Assembly: GCA_947495915.1 (NCBI GenBank)
Contig: CANMAW010000001.1
Coordinates: 1,173,053 to 1,237,052 of the forward strand
Direction of reading: 5' to 3'
DNA: 64,000 bases
From: Maribacter algarum (ex Lu et al. 2025) (nom. illeg.)
GTDB taxonomy: Bacteria; Bacteroidota; Bacteroidia; Flavobacteriales; Flavobacteriaceae
The notes beneath the pieces were generated by a model that ran no database searches, was not told where the DNA came from, and saw only the letters and a list, made by a program, of their open reading frames with translations. Of the stretch, positions 57,057 to 64,000 are shown in pieces. How positions within the stretch are numbered: the first letter of the stretch is position 1; every line of letters begins with the position of its first letter. The position numbers and the translations under genes were made by a program.

Positions 57057-57093
57057 AAGCATATTTAGCCCGACTAATTCAAAAATTATAAAT

Positions 57094-59907
57094 ATGAAGA
57101 AGAAATTAGGTTTTCTGTTAACACCTTTATTGGTGTTTTTTATGAACTTCTCTTATGCCCAAGAGAAAACAGTATCGGGTACGGTGACAGACCAAAATAG
57201 TCTGCCACTACCAGGTGTGTCAATTATTGTTGTAGGTACTACAACAGGAACTCAGTCTGATTTTGATGGTAATTACACCATTAATGTGAGCGAAGGAGAA
57301 ACACTTCGTTTTAGTTACATCGGACAAAAAACTACAGAGCAAGTAGTTGGAACTTCGAATACCATTAATGTTCAAATGGATGAAGATGCTGAAGCTTTAG
57401 ATGAAGTTATTGTTACAGGTCAAGGTTCTGGTATTGCAAGAAGAAAATTATCAACTACAGTTGATGTATTAGATGCGGAAGATATCGATAAGCTGCCATC
57501 AAATCAAATTGATCAGATGTTACAATCGACGACGCCGAGTGCACAAATTCGTTTAAGTTCTGGTCAGCCAGGTACTGCGGCTATTATTAGAACTAGGGGG
57601 CCAATTTCAGCTGCAACTTCATCAACTCCAGTAGTTATTATTGATGGAGTACGTGTAGATAACTTAAACTCAAATCCTGAATTAGGTATTGCAACAGGTG
57701 GTGCTAATGTTTCTGCCTTAGCTGATATTCCTGTAGAGTCTATTGAGCGTATTGAGTATATTAAAGGTGGTGCTGCAACTACATTATATGGTGCAGATGC
57801 TGCAAACGGTATTATTCAAATTATTACTAAAAAAGGTAGAGCTGGTCAAAGCACCGCATTTTTTGAAAGTAGTGTTGGTGCTATTCAAGCAACTGATGAT
57901 TTCTTAAAGTATGAAAGAACTAAAGAGGCTTTGTTTGAAACTGGCCTTTCTCAAGAATTTCGTGTTGGATTAAGTGGGGGGTCAGAAAAATTCTCTTACA
58001 ATTTTGGAGGAAGTCTATATAAAGATGATAGTTTTAATAAATTGAATGAGCAAATTAGAAGATCTTTTACTTTCGGTTTAACGGCAGAAGTTACAGAGCG
58101 TTTAAAATATCAAGGTTCATTCTCTTATGTTGGTTTTGAATCAAATCTTGATTTCAGTGCAAATACAAGTTTTTCAAGATTTTCAGGTTTTGAAGGTGCT
58201 GGTCGTGGAAACTTAGATGAACTGACAGATGCTGAATGGCAGGCTGAATTAGATCGATCTGATGCCATTGGACCATTAGTTGATATAACTAGTAATACGA
58301 ATCGTATCACTGCTTCAAATAAATTTATCTACGATATTAAAGATAACTTGCAGGTTAATGCTACTATAGGTATTGATAATAGAAATACAGTGCAAGAAGA
58401 TTTACAAAGTAATGCGTTATTAGTAGCCTTAGGCTCTATCGCGGAAGGAACTACTGATCAAGGAACTTTGAGCAGAGTATTACGTTCAGCGTTTACACTG
58501 ACAACTGATTTGAATATTACCCACAGAGCAAACACTGAGAATTTTTCGTTTGTGAGTATTTTAGGGGGGCAATTTTTTAGAACTACAGATAGACAAAATA
58601 GATTAAACGGTTCTGGTGGTGTTGATGGTACAAGGTCATTAAACAACTATTCAGAGCAAGCTTTTCAAGATTTCGTGTTAGAAAATGCTAACTACGGTGC
58701 TTATTTCTTAGAGAATATTGGTATTTATGATGTTGCTTTCTTAGAATTTGGGGGTCGTTTAGACTACAACACTGCTTCAGGTACCGATACCAAACCACTT
58801 TTATTACCTAAAATTGGTTTAACGTATAACCTTAGTGATCACGATTTCTATAAATCTGCTGCAATTAGTGATATCGTTTCTACTATTAGATTAAGAGGTA
58901 ACTACGGTGAAGCTACAAACTTTGCACAACCATTCTCTCAAGATAGAACTTTTGCTTTGAATCCGTTTTTAGGGTCTCCTTCATTTACATTCGACAACCC
59001 TGGAAATGATGAACTAATTTCTGAGCGAGTTAAAACCACAGAATTTGGTATTGAATTAGGTTTCTTTAGTGATCGTTTGTTTCTAAGTGGTACGCGTTAT
59101 TCAGGTGTTACTGAAGATGCATTGTTTACCCCACAATCACCTCCATCATCTGGTCAGTTAAATCAGATTCAGAATATTGGTGAGGTAGAAAACAAAGGGT
59201 ATGAATTTGAATTAAGAGCTACACCTATTCAAACCGAGAAGCATAATTTAAGTATTAATCTTTCTTATAATACCAACGAAAACTTAGTAACAGATTCTGG
59301 TGGAGCGCCAGCATTCGTAGTAGGTGGTTTCACTGTTTTAGGTTCTGTAGTTGAAGAAGGTCAAAGTTTAGGTTATTTAAGAGGTACTGTTGCTGTTGAA
59401 CAAGCAGACGGAACATATGTTTTTGAGCCAAACACAGCGTTAGGTGATACTTTTGCTCCAAACTTTGGTTCAATGGGTATCAATTATTCATGGGGTGATT
59501 TTGGTTTCTTTGCAACGGCTGATTACCAATTTGGAGGTCAAATTACTGATTTGAGTTTCTTATTACGTCACTTAAGAGGAGCTGATAACACAGGAATTCC
59601 TGAGGACTTAGTGGGTACTACATCTCCATTCAATTATGTGAACTTTTTTGTTTTTGATAATGATTTTCTGAAAGTTAGAAATATAGGAGCATCTTATAAC
59701 TTCGGTGATATTGCTAGTCCGTTATTTAGTAACATTAGACTAAGTGTTAATGTAACTAACCCGTTCAACTGGACAGCAGGTAATTTTGATCCTGAAACTA
59801 CTGGTTCGGGTATATCGGCACAAAACGGATTTGCTAGTGGTGGATTCGCTTATGGTACTGAATCTGCACCTCGTACGTATGTAGCTTCTCTAAGATTTCA
59901 ATTCTAA
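57094..59907 (+). CDS. SusC/RagA-type TonB-dependent outer-membrane transporter
   Basis: 937 aa. Signal peptide (ends FMNFSYAQ), a carboxypeptidase-like regulatory domain (KTVSGTVTDQNSLPLPGVSI, SDFDGNYTINV), a TonB box region (ALDEVIVTG), a plug domain (IIDGVRVDN, ASTTLYGADAANG-like AATTLYGADAANGIIQIITK) and a C-terminal 22-strand barrel ending in aromatic-Phe (YVASLRFQF). Pairs with the SusD-like lipoprotein 11 bases downstream to import a ligand across the outer membrane. No glycoside hydrolases are nearby, so the cargo need not be a sugar; peptides are possible. At under 1000 aa it is compact. Confidence 0.93.
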   Translation: MKKKLGFLLTPLLVFFMNFSYAQEKTVSGTVTDQNSLPLPGVSIIVVGTTTGTQSDFDGNYTINVSEGETLRFSYIGQKTTEQVVGTSNTINVQMDEDAEALDEVIVTGQGSGIARRKLSTTVDVLDAEDIDKLPSNQIDQMLQSTTPSAQIRLSSGQPGTAAIIRTRGPISAATSSTPVVIIDGVRVDNLNSNPELGIATGGANVSALADIPVESIERIEYIKGGAATTLYGADAANGIIQIITKKGRAGQSTAFFESSVGAIQATDDFLKYERTKEALFETGLSQEFRVGLSGGSEKFSYNFGGSLYKDDSFNKLNEQIRRSFTFGLTAEVTERLKYQGSFSYVGFESNLDFSANTSFSRFSGFEGAGRGNLDELTDAEWQAELDRSDAIGPLVDITSNTNRITASNKFIYDIKDNLQVNATIGIDNRNTVQEDLQSNALLVALGSIAEGTTDQGTLSRVLRSAFTLTTDLNITHRANTENFSFVSILGGQFFRTTDRQNRLNGSGGVDGTRSLNNYSEQAFQDFVLENANYGAYFLENIGIYDVAFLEFGGRLDYNTASGTDTKPLLLPKIGLTYNLSDHDFYKSAAISDIVSTIRLRGNYGEATNFAQPFSQDRTFALNPFLGSPSFTFDNPGNDELISERVKTTEFGIELGFFSDRLFLSGTRYSGVTEDALFTPQSPPSSGQLNQIQNIGEVENKGYEFELRATPIQTEKHNLSINLSYNTNENLVTDSGGAPAFVVGGFTVLGSVVEEGQSLGYLRGTVAVEQADGTYVFEPNTALGDTFAPNFGSMGINYSWGDFGFFATADYQFGGQITDLSFLLRHLRGADNTGIPEDLVGTTSPFNYVNFFVFDNDFLKVRNIGASYNFGDIASPLFSNIRLSVNVTNPFNWTAGNFDPETTGSGISAQNGFASGGFAYGTESAPRTYVASLRFQF

Positions 59908-59918
59908 AAAATAGCACA

Positions 59919-61343
59919 ATGAAAAAATTAACAATATTAGTACTAGTCATTCTTGGTTTCTCTTGTTCGGGAGATTTTAAGGATGTGGTGGATTTTACCA
60001 CTGTAGAAAATCCGAACCTTTCAGAAGCATCGGTTGTTGGTCAACCGAACTCATCATCAATTTGGTTGGCAGGTTTAGAGCGCCAACTTGCATTAGTGTT
60101 TAATGAAACCTTGGTGTTGGCTGAGCTTGGTTCTGATAATTATGTAAATACACAAACATTTTTCAATCAGTTTATGGATGGTTTGAATATTCAGATTACT
60201 GATCCTGATATGAGAGATACGCAACGTGCAATTCATAGATTAAGAGAACTTGCAGTGTTTGGTATCAATAGTGTTGGTCCTGGTGATCCAAATTTTACCG
60301 CTGAAATTGAAGCAGAGTATAGCTATTTCGAAGGATTGTCATACTTGTTTTCTGCTATGTATTTCTCGGCACTTCCGGTTGAACCTCTTGGTACGCCAAT
60401 ATCTGCATCACAACATTATCAAAATGCAATTACTGCTTTTGATACTGCTATTAGTGCAAATGCAAAACCAGAATACCATTTGGCTAAGGCTAGAGCAAAC
60501 TATTACTTAGGAAATAAAGCGGCAGCTGTTGAAGCGGCAACAGCAGCATTGGCCTTAGATCCAGCTTTTGATAGATCTGTGAATTTCGATAATGCAAACC
60601 CTGACGGACCAACCAATACTTTTGAAGGTGCATTATACGGTAGAGCAACTTTTGATGATTTGCAGCCTTTACCAACTTTAGACTTTTTAGATCCAAAGTA
60701 TTCGTTCTTGAGTCCTTCTGAAGATGCTCCAGTACATTACTTAAAAGCAGAAGAGGCATTACTGATCTTAGCTGAAGCGGCGTTGTCTGATGATAATGTA
60801 GCTGGTGCAAGAACAAACCTGACTGCTTTAGTTGATTTAGTAGCAACGAGAGAGGTTAGAAATATTGATGACTCTATTGAAGGTAGAACGGAAGTAGAAG
60901 TAGGTTCAAGACCAGATAATGCAGCTGTAGTTGTAAATGGTAGAGCCGGATTGGTTATAGATCGTCAATCAGGATTTGTAGATATACCTTCAATTTCTGG
61001 TACATCTTTAACTGCTGATGACATTGCAGCAATGAATGATGATGATGCTGGTCTAACTTTAGTGTATAGAACAAGACAAGAAGTGTTCTTAGCGGAAGGA
61101 ATTCGTTTGGTTGATATGGGTGTGAAAATCGTTATCGATGAAAATGAAATTCTTTTAAATGAGAATATTAATGAAGGTGATGCAGGTACTACTCCGGTTA
61201 TCCCATCATTTATCTCTGCTGTTGTTGCTGATTTAGATGCGATTACTTATGATGCTGGTGCTGGCACTGCTTCAACAGCAATCGATTTAAGTGCAATTTT
61301 AGTAGCTAATAAAACAGCATCTGAAGTAGTTCCTTTTGAATAA
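59919..61343 (+). CDS. SusD/RagB-like surface lipoprotein
   Basis: 474 aa. Lipobox GFSC (about 13-16). Helical TPR-rich body with SusD-type features (EAEYSYFEGLSYLFSAMYFS, YQNAITAFDTAIS, ANYYLGNKAAAVEAATAAL, LKAEEALLILAEAAL, RQEVFLAEGIRLVDMG). It is the lid and substrate-binding partner of the SusC-like transporter encoded 11 bases upstream, and sits on the outer face of the outer membrane. More distant from canonical SusD, so the ligand is unclear. Confidence 0.87.
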   Translation: MKKLTILVLVILGFSCSGDFKDVVDFTTVENPNLSEASVVGQPNSSSIWLAGLERQLALVFNETLVLAELGSDNYVNTQTFFNQFMDGLNIQITDPDMRDTQRAIHRLRELAVFGINSVGPGDPNFTAEIEAEYSYFEGLSYLFSAMYFSALPVEPLGTPISASQHYQNAITAFDTAISANAKPEYHLAKARANYYLGNKAAAVEAATAALALDPAFDRSVNFDNANPDGPTNTFEGALYGRATFDDLQPLPTLDFLDPKYSFLSPSEDAPVHYLKAEEALLILAEAALSDDNVAGARTNLTALVDLVATREVRNIDDSIEGRTEVEVGSRPDNAAVVVNGRAGLVIDRQSGFVDIPSISGTSLTADDIAAMNDDDAGLTLVYRTRQEVFLAEGIRLVDMGVKIVIDENEILLNENINEGDAGTTPVIPSFISAVVADLDAITYDAGAGTASTAIDLSAILVANKTASEVVPFE

Positions 61344-61365
61344 CTTTAGTGATTTTCTATAAATT

Positions 61366-61393
61366 AATCCCCTGCAAAGCAGGGGATTTTTTT
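61366..61393 (+). terminator. terminator of the susC-susD unit
   Basis: AATCCCCTGC/GCAGGGGATT, 10-bp stem with a 3-base loop, followed by TTTTT. Confidence 0.92.
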
Positions 61394-61431
61394 ATGTAAA
61401 ACTTTCACATTTTATTACGAACAAAAAAAAT

Positions 61432-61439
61432 TAACTTTG
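61432..61439 (+). promoter_or_regulatory. -7 element of the porin gene
   Basis: TAACTTTG fits TAnnTTTG and is 17 bases before the porin ATG; the SusD terminator lies upstream, so the porin gene needs its own promoter. Confidence 0.55.
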
Positions 61440-61456
61440 CTTGGTAATCGAATCTA

Positions 61457-63445
61457 ATGAAATATATCCTTTTCGTTTTTTTATTTCTGACTTCTAATTT
61501 TGTAGCAGCACAAGAAAATCGTCCTCCACGTTTAAATGAGAATGATTCAGTACCTAAAAGAAAAAAAGTTAAAGGACAAACCGCACCGCCAAATGCTGAT
61601 CAGGTTGAAATCACTATAAAAGATTACAAAATAATTTCCTTTGCCAGAGATACCACTTTCTTGGATACTACTTTAACTATTCAAAAAGAGTATAAGTACA
61701 ATTACTTAAGAAAAGATGATTTTGAATTAATGCCTTTTGCAAATATTGGGCAACCGTATAATAAATTGGGGGTGTCTTTTGAACGTCAGAATTTGTATCC
61801 AAAATTAGGCGCAACCGCGAAGCATTTCAATTATGCTGAAATGGAAGACGTTAACTATTATAATGTAGCAACGCCAATGTCAGACTTACTTTTTAAAACG
61901 ACATTTGATCAAGGGCAGTTATTAGATGCATTGTTAACGTTTAATATGTCTAGGCGATTAAATTTTTCTGTGGCCTATGAAGGGTTGCGGTCTTTAGGTA
62001 AGTATCAATTTGATCAAGGGGAGTCTGGAAATTTTAAAGCCACAACGAACTATATAACAAGAAATGGAAGGTATAGTCTTAGGGCGCATATAGCTGCTCA
62101 AAGTGCAGATACCGAAGAAAATGGAGGAATAACCAATGGTGAATCTCAATTTGAATCTGGTGACCCCGATTTTATTGATCGCGTAAAAGTAGATGTTCGT
62201 TTCAATAACAATGTGGCAGATAACAGGCTATTAGGTAAGCGATATTTTTTAGATCATCAGTATAAGTTGATTAAAAAAAGGAAAGATTCAAGTTATCAAG
62301 AGAAAACTTCTTTAGCAATAGGGCATCAATTTAATTATGAGACTAAGTTCTCTCAGTTTTCTCAAACCTCTCCTAATGCCTATTTCGGTGAATCATTATT
62401 GCCAGCTATTAGTGATAGGGCAAGCTTAAAAACGATGTATAATCAAGTTAGTCTTGATTTTTATAATGCCACACTCGGAAGTTTACAGGCAAATTTGAGT
62501 ATGTATAATTACAATTACTTTTTTAATAGCCTGTTAATCACCGAAAATCAAACTATTAATAACCAACTAAAAGGAGAAGAAGTTGCTTTCGGTGCAACGT
62601 ATCGAAAGCAAATAGGAGGCTTTTTAGTAAACGGTGGAGTAAAGTATAAATTAACCGGAGAGCTTACCGGAAATATTATTGATGCCTCAGCCGAATACCG
62701 TTTTAATAAAAATAATAAAGTCAAGGCGATATTTCATTCCTCATCTCGAATGCCAGATTTTAATTACTTATTATATCAAAGTGACTATTTAAATTATAAT
62801 TGGCAAAATACCGATCGCTTTAAAAATGAGCGTGTAAATAGTTTAAGTGGTTTCTTGCAGACCAAAACATGGGGTGACTTAGAGTTTAAATTGGTAAACC
62901 TAGATAATTACGCTTATTTTACCACAGATCTAAGTCAAGCAGTTGTTGAAGGAGCAGAAAATGCATCTATTAAGCCATTTCAAGAAACAAATAGCATTCA
63001 ACATTTAAAGGTTAAATATAATAAAGAGTTTAAAGTTGGAAGTTTTGCATTGAATAATACGGTAATGTATCAAAGTGTAAATCAATCAAATCAGGTGTTA
63101 AATGTGCCTCAATTAGTGACAAGAAATACTTTATATTTCTCAGCTGATATATTTAAAAAGGCGATGTTTCTTCAAACAGGAATAACATTCAAATATTTTA
63201 CCCCTTATAACATAAATGGATACAACTCAGTTCTAGGCGAATTTTATGTTCAGAATGTAGAGAAAATTGGCGGGTATCCATTGTTTGACTTTTTTATAAA
63301 TGCTAAAGTGCAGCAGACGAGAATATTTTTAAAAGCGGAACATTTTAATTCTTCTTTTGGCACCTATAATTTTTATGCCGCTCCTAATTATCCGTATCGT
63401 GATTTTGTAATTCGTTTCGGTCTCGTTTGGAATTTCTTTTCTTAA
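61457..63445 (+). CDS. putative porin (Porin_10 type)
   Basis: 662 aa. Signal peptide (ends FVAAQ), a short charged N-terminal part (KRKKVKGQTAPPNADQVEIT) and a long series of amphipathic beta strands typical of an outer-membrane barrel, ending in an aromatic-rich strand (YRDFVIRFGLVWNFFS). The IGQPYNKLGVSF and CAPNYPY-like AAPNYPYRDFVIRFGLVWNF segments fit the Porin_10 family of Bacteroidetes. Probably a diffusion channel; substrate unknown. Own promoter; it is the last coding gene before the rRNA operon. Confidence 0.85.
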   Translation: MKYILFVFLFLTSNFVAAQENRPPRLNENDSVPKRKKVKGQTAPPNADQVEITIKDYKIISFARDTTFLDTTLTIQKEYKYNYLRKDDFELMPFANIGQPYNKLGVSFERQNLYPKLGATAKHFNYAEMEDVNYYNVATPMSDLLFKTTFDQGQLLDALLTFNMSRRLNFSVAYEGLRSLGKYQFDQGESGNFKATTNYITRNGRYSLRAHIAAQSADTEENGGITNGESQFESGDPDFIDRVKVDVRFNNNVADNRLLGKRYFLDHQYKLIKKRKDSSYQEKTSLAIGHQFNYETKFSQFSQTSPNAYFGESLLPAISDRASLKTMYNQVSLDFYNATLGSLQANLSMYNYNYFFNSLLITENQTINNQLKGEEVAFGATYRKQIGGFLVNGGVKYKLTGELTGNIIDASAEYRFNKNNKVKAIFHSSSRMPDFNYLLYQSDYLNYNWQNTDRFKNERVNSLSGFLQTKTWGDLEFKLVNLDNYAYFTTDLSQAVVEGAENASIKPFQETNSIQHLKVKYNKEFKVGSFALNNTVMYQSVNQSNQVLNVPQLVTRNTLYFSADIFKKAMFLQTGITFKYFTPYNINGYNSVLGEFYVQNVEKIGGYPLFDFFINAKVQQTRIFLKAEHFNSSFGTYNFYAAPNYPYRDFVIRFGLVWNFFS

Positions 63446-63694
63446 ATAGGGTTAAGTCGGTAGATTCTTGGTTGAAATTATAGGTATGTAAATTGTGTTT
63501 ACACTAAAAATAAGTTGGTTTAAAATAGTTTGCCAAGTCAATATGCTTTTTTGTGATTATGTCTTAATTGTTAAGCAATGAGATGAGTTGATTTATTTGG
63601 TAAATTTTTTCATTTTTTTTAGTCTTTTTACATGTTGAAAATCAGTCATTTAAAAATTATTTCAAAAAGGATTAAAAAAAAAGTTGATTTAGTA
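63446..63694. other. AT-rich gap before the rRNA promoter
   Basis: 249 bases with no credible frame, no hairpin that I can support as a terminator for the porin gene, and no tRNA. It may act as an AT-rich upstream region for the rRNA promoter. Confidence 0.5.
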
Positions 63695-63724
63695 TTGTGT
63701 AAGCAATAAAAGATGCTATATTTG
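63695..63724 (+). promoter_or_regulatory. rRNA operon promoter
   Basis: TTG (63695-63697), 19 bases, then TATATTTG (63717-63724): an exact Bacteroidetes-type promoter. Start of transcription is expected near 63731, about 230 bases before the 16S gene. A very A-rich stretch precedes the TTG. Confidence 0.88.
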
Positions 63725-63762
63725 CACCCGCTTAGGCACTAAGGCTTGAGTAATTGAAAACG

Positions 63763-63790
63763 AAAACGGAGACAAGATTTCCGTTTTTTT
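63763..63790 (+). terminator. terminator-like hairpin in the rRNA leader
   Basis: AAAACGGA/TCCGTTTT (63763-63770, 63780-63787), 9-base loop, run of T at the end. It lies about 40 bases after the inferred transcription start, so it could act as an attenuator needing antitermination. Confidence 0.6.
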
Positions 63791-63957
63791 ATCGAAGTTC
63801 ATTGACAAATTGTAGAGACAGCGCAAATAACCTTCGGGTTAATTTGTAAAGTAAGAATCATATATATGAGTATTGGAAACGATGCTTATGTAAGAATTAA
63901 ATCGAGATTACGGAGCTGGGATATTTTTGATTGTTAGTACTTAAATTATTTAAAGAT

Positions 63958-64000
63958 TAACGATGAAGAGTTTGATCCTGGCTCAGGATGAACGCTAGCG
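63958..64000 (+). rRNA. 16S rRNA, 5' end (runs off the window)
   Basis: Contains AGAGTTTGATCCTGGCTCAG, the universal 27F-type segment, followed by GATGAACGCTAGCG as in Bacteroidetes. Only about 43 bases are inside the window. The exact 5' end is estimated by comparison with the E. coli start. Confidence 0.95.

Noticed and set aside
57094..61343. SusC/SusD pair as a polysaccharide utilisation locus
   Set aside because: No glycoside hydrolase, lyase, sulfatase or sugar regulator is next to the pair, so a glycan substrate is not supported.

Overview
The window is a stretch of chromosome from a member of the Bacteroidota, almost certainly a marine Flavobacteriaceae. Evidence: promoters of the Bacteroidetes type (TAnnTTTG at -7, TTG at -33) rather than -35/-10 boxes, very few Shine-Dalgarno sequences, a SusC/SusD pair, a type IX secretion (T9SS) C-terminal sorting domain, low GC, GSCFA/DUF4230/LemA/TPM families, and a PL7 alginate lyase that points to contact with brown-algal polysaccharide. 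The last 40 bases are the 5' end of a 16S rRNA gene, so the right edge is the start of an rRNA operon. No prophage, transposase or CRISPR array was found.

Layout. 0-4 kb: a TolB-like/TPR/AraC regulator, a small membrane protein, a lipoprotein alginate lyase and an initiator tRNA with its own promoter and terminator. 4-9.5 kb: AlsT-type amino-acid:Na+ symporter, era, a choice-of-anchor I lipoprotein, der. 9.5-12.7 kb (minus): M23 peptidase, MerR regulator, LemA and two TPM proteins, probably one envelope operon. 12.8-17.8 kb: alaS, GSCFA protein, DUF4230, DinB-like protein. 17.8-20.7 kb: aromatic amino acid hydroxylase and DUF3291 protein, divergent from an Lrp/AsnC regulator. 20.7-25.7 kb: DUF4136 lipoprotein, a 55-aa DUF5522 gene, then a tight run of HEKIH membrane protein, PLP desulfhydrase/deaminase, glucosaminidase-LysM lipoprotein and hemL, followed by a stand-alone receiver protein.

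25.7-36.8 kb: DUF2071 and DUF2459 proteins, a Spy-like protein, two secreted zinc metalloproteases (one with T9SS tag and seven thrombospondin type 3 repeats), and two tiny paralogous genes (50 aa each, at 28664 and 33113) that keep similar leaders and trailers. A secreted protein with three LPEGF repeats at 36432 lies downstream of a 490-bp gap holding orphan terminator hairpins. 36.9-46.4 kb: HupE-like and His-rich DUF4198-like proteins (metal handling), SLC13 transporter, lysS, an odd one-cysteine thioredoxin, a membrane-tethered LuxR regulator, a YqaE/Pmp3 peptide, a lipoprotein, lipB.

46.5-53.6 kb is the most system-like part: an ECF sigma factor and its membrane-spanning TPR anti-sigma face, tail to tail with a 21-bp overlap, a periplasmic TPR-CHAT (caspase-like) protein, which is preceded by a lipoprotein, a TapB/DUF3108-like protein and an OmpA-family protein. 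A perfect 18-bp inverted repeat sits where the CHAT gene begins. 53.7-63.4 kb: a large propeller-like lipoprotein, rnhB, SusC, SusD and a Porin_10-type porin. 63.5-64 kb: rRNA promoter, a leader containing a terminator-like hairpin, and the 16S 5' end.
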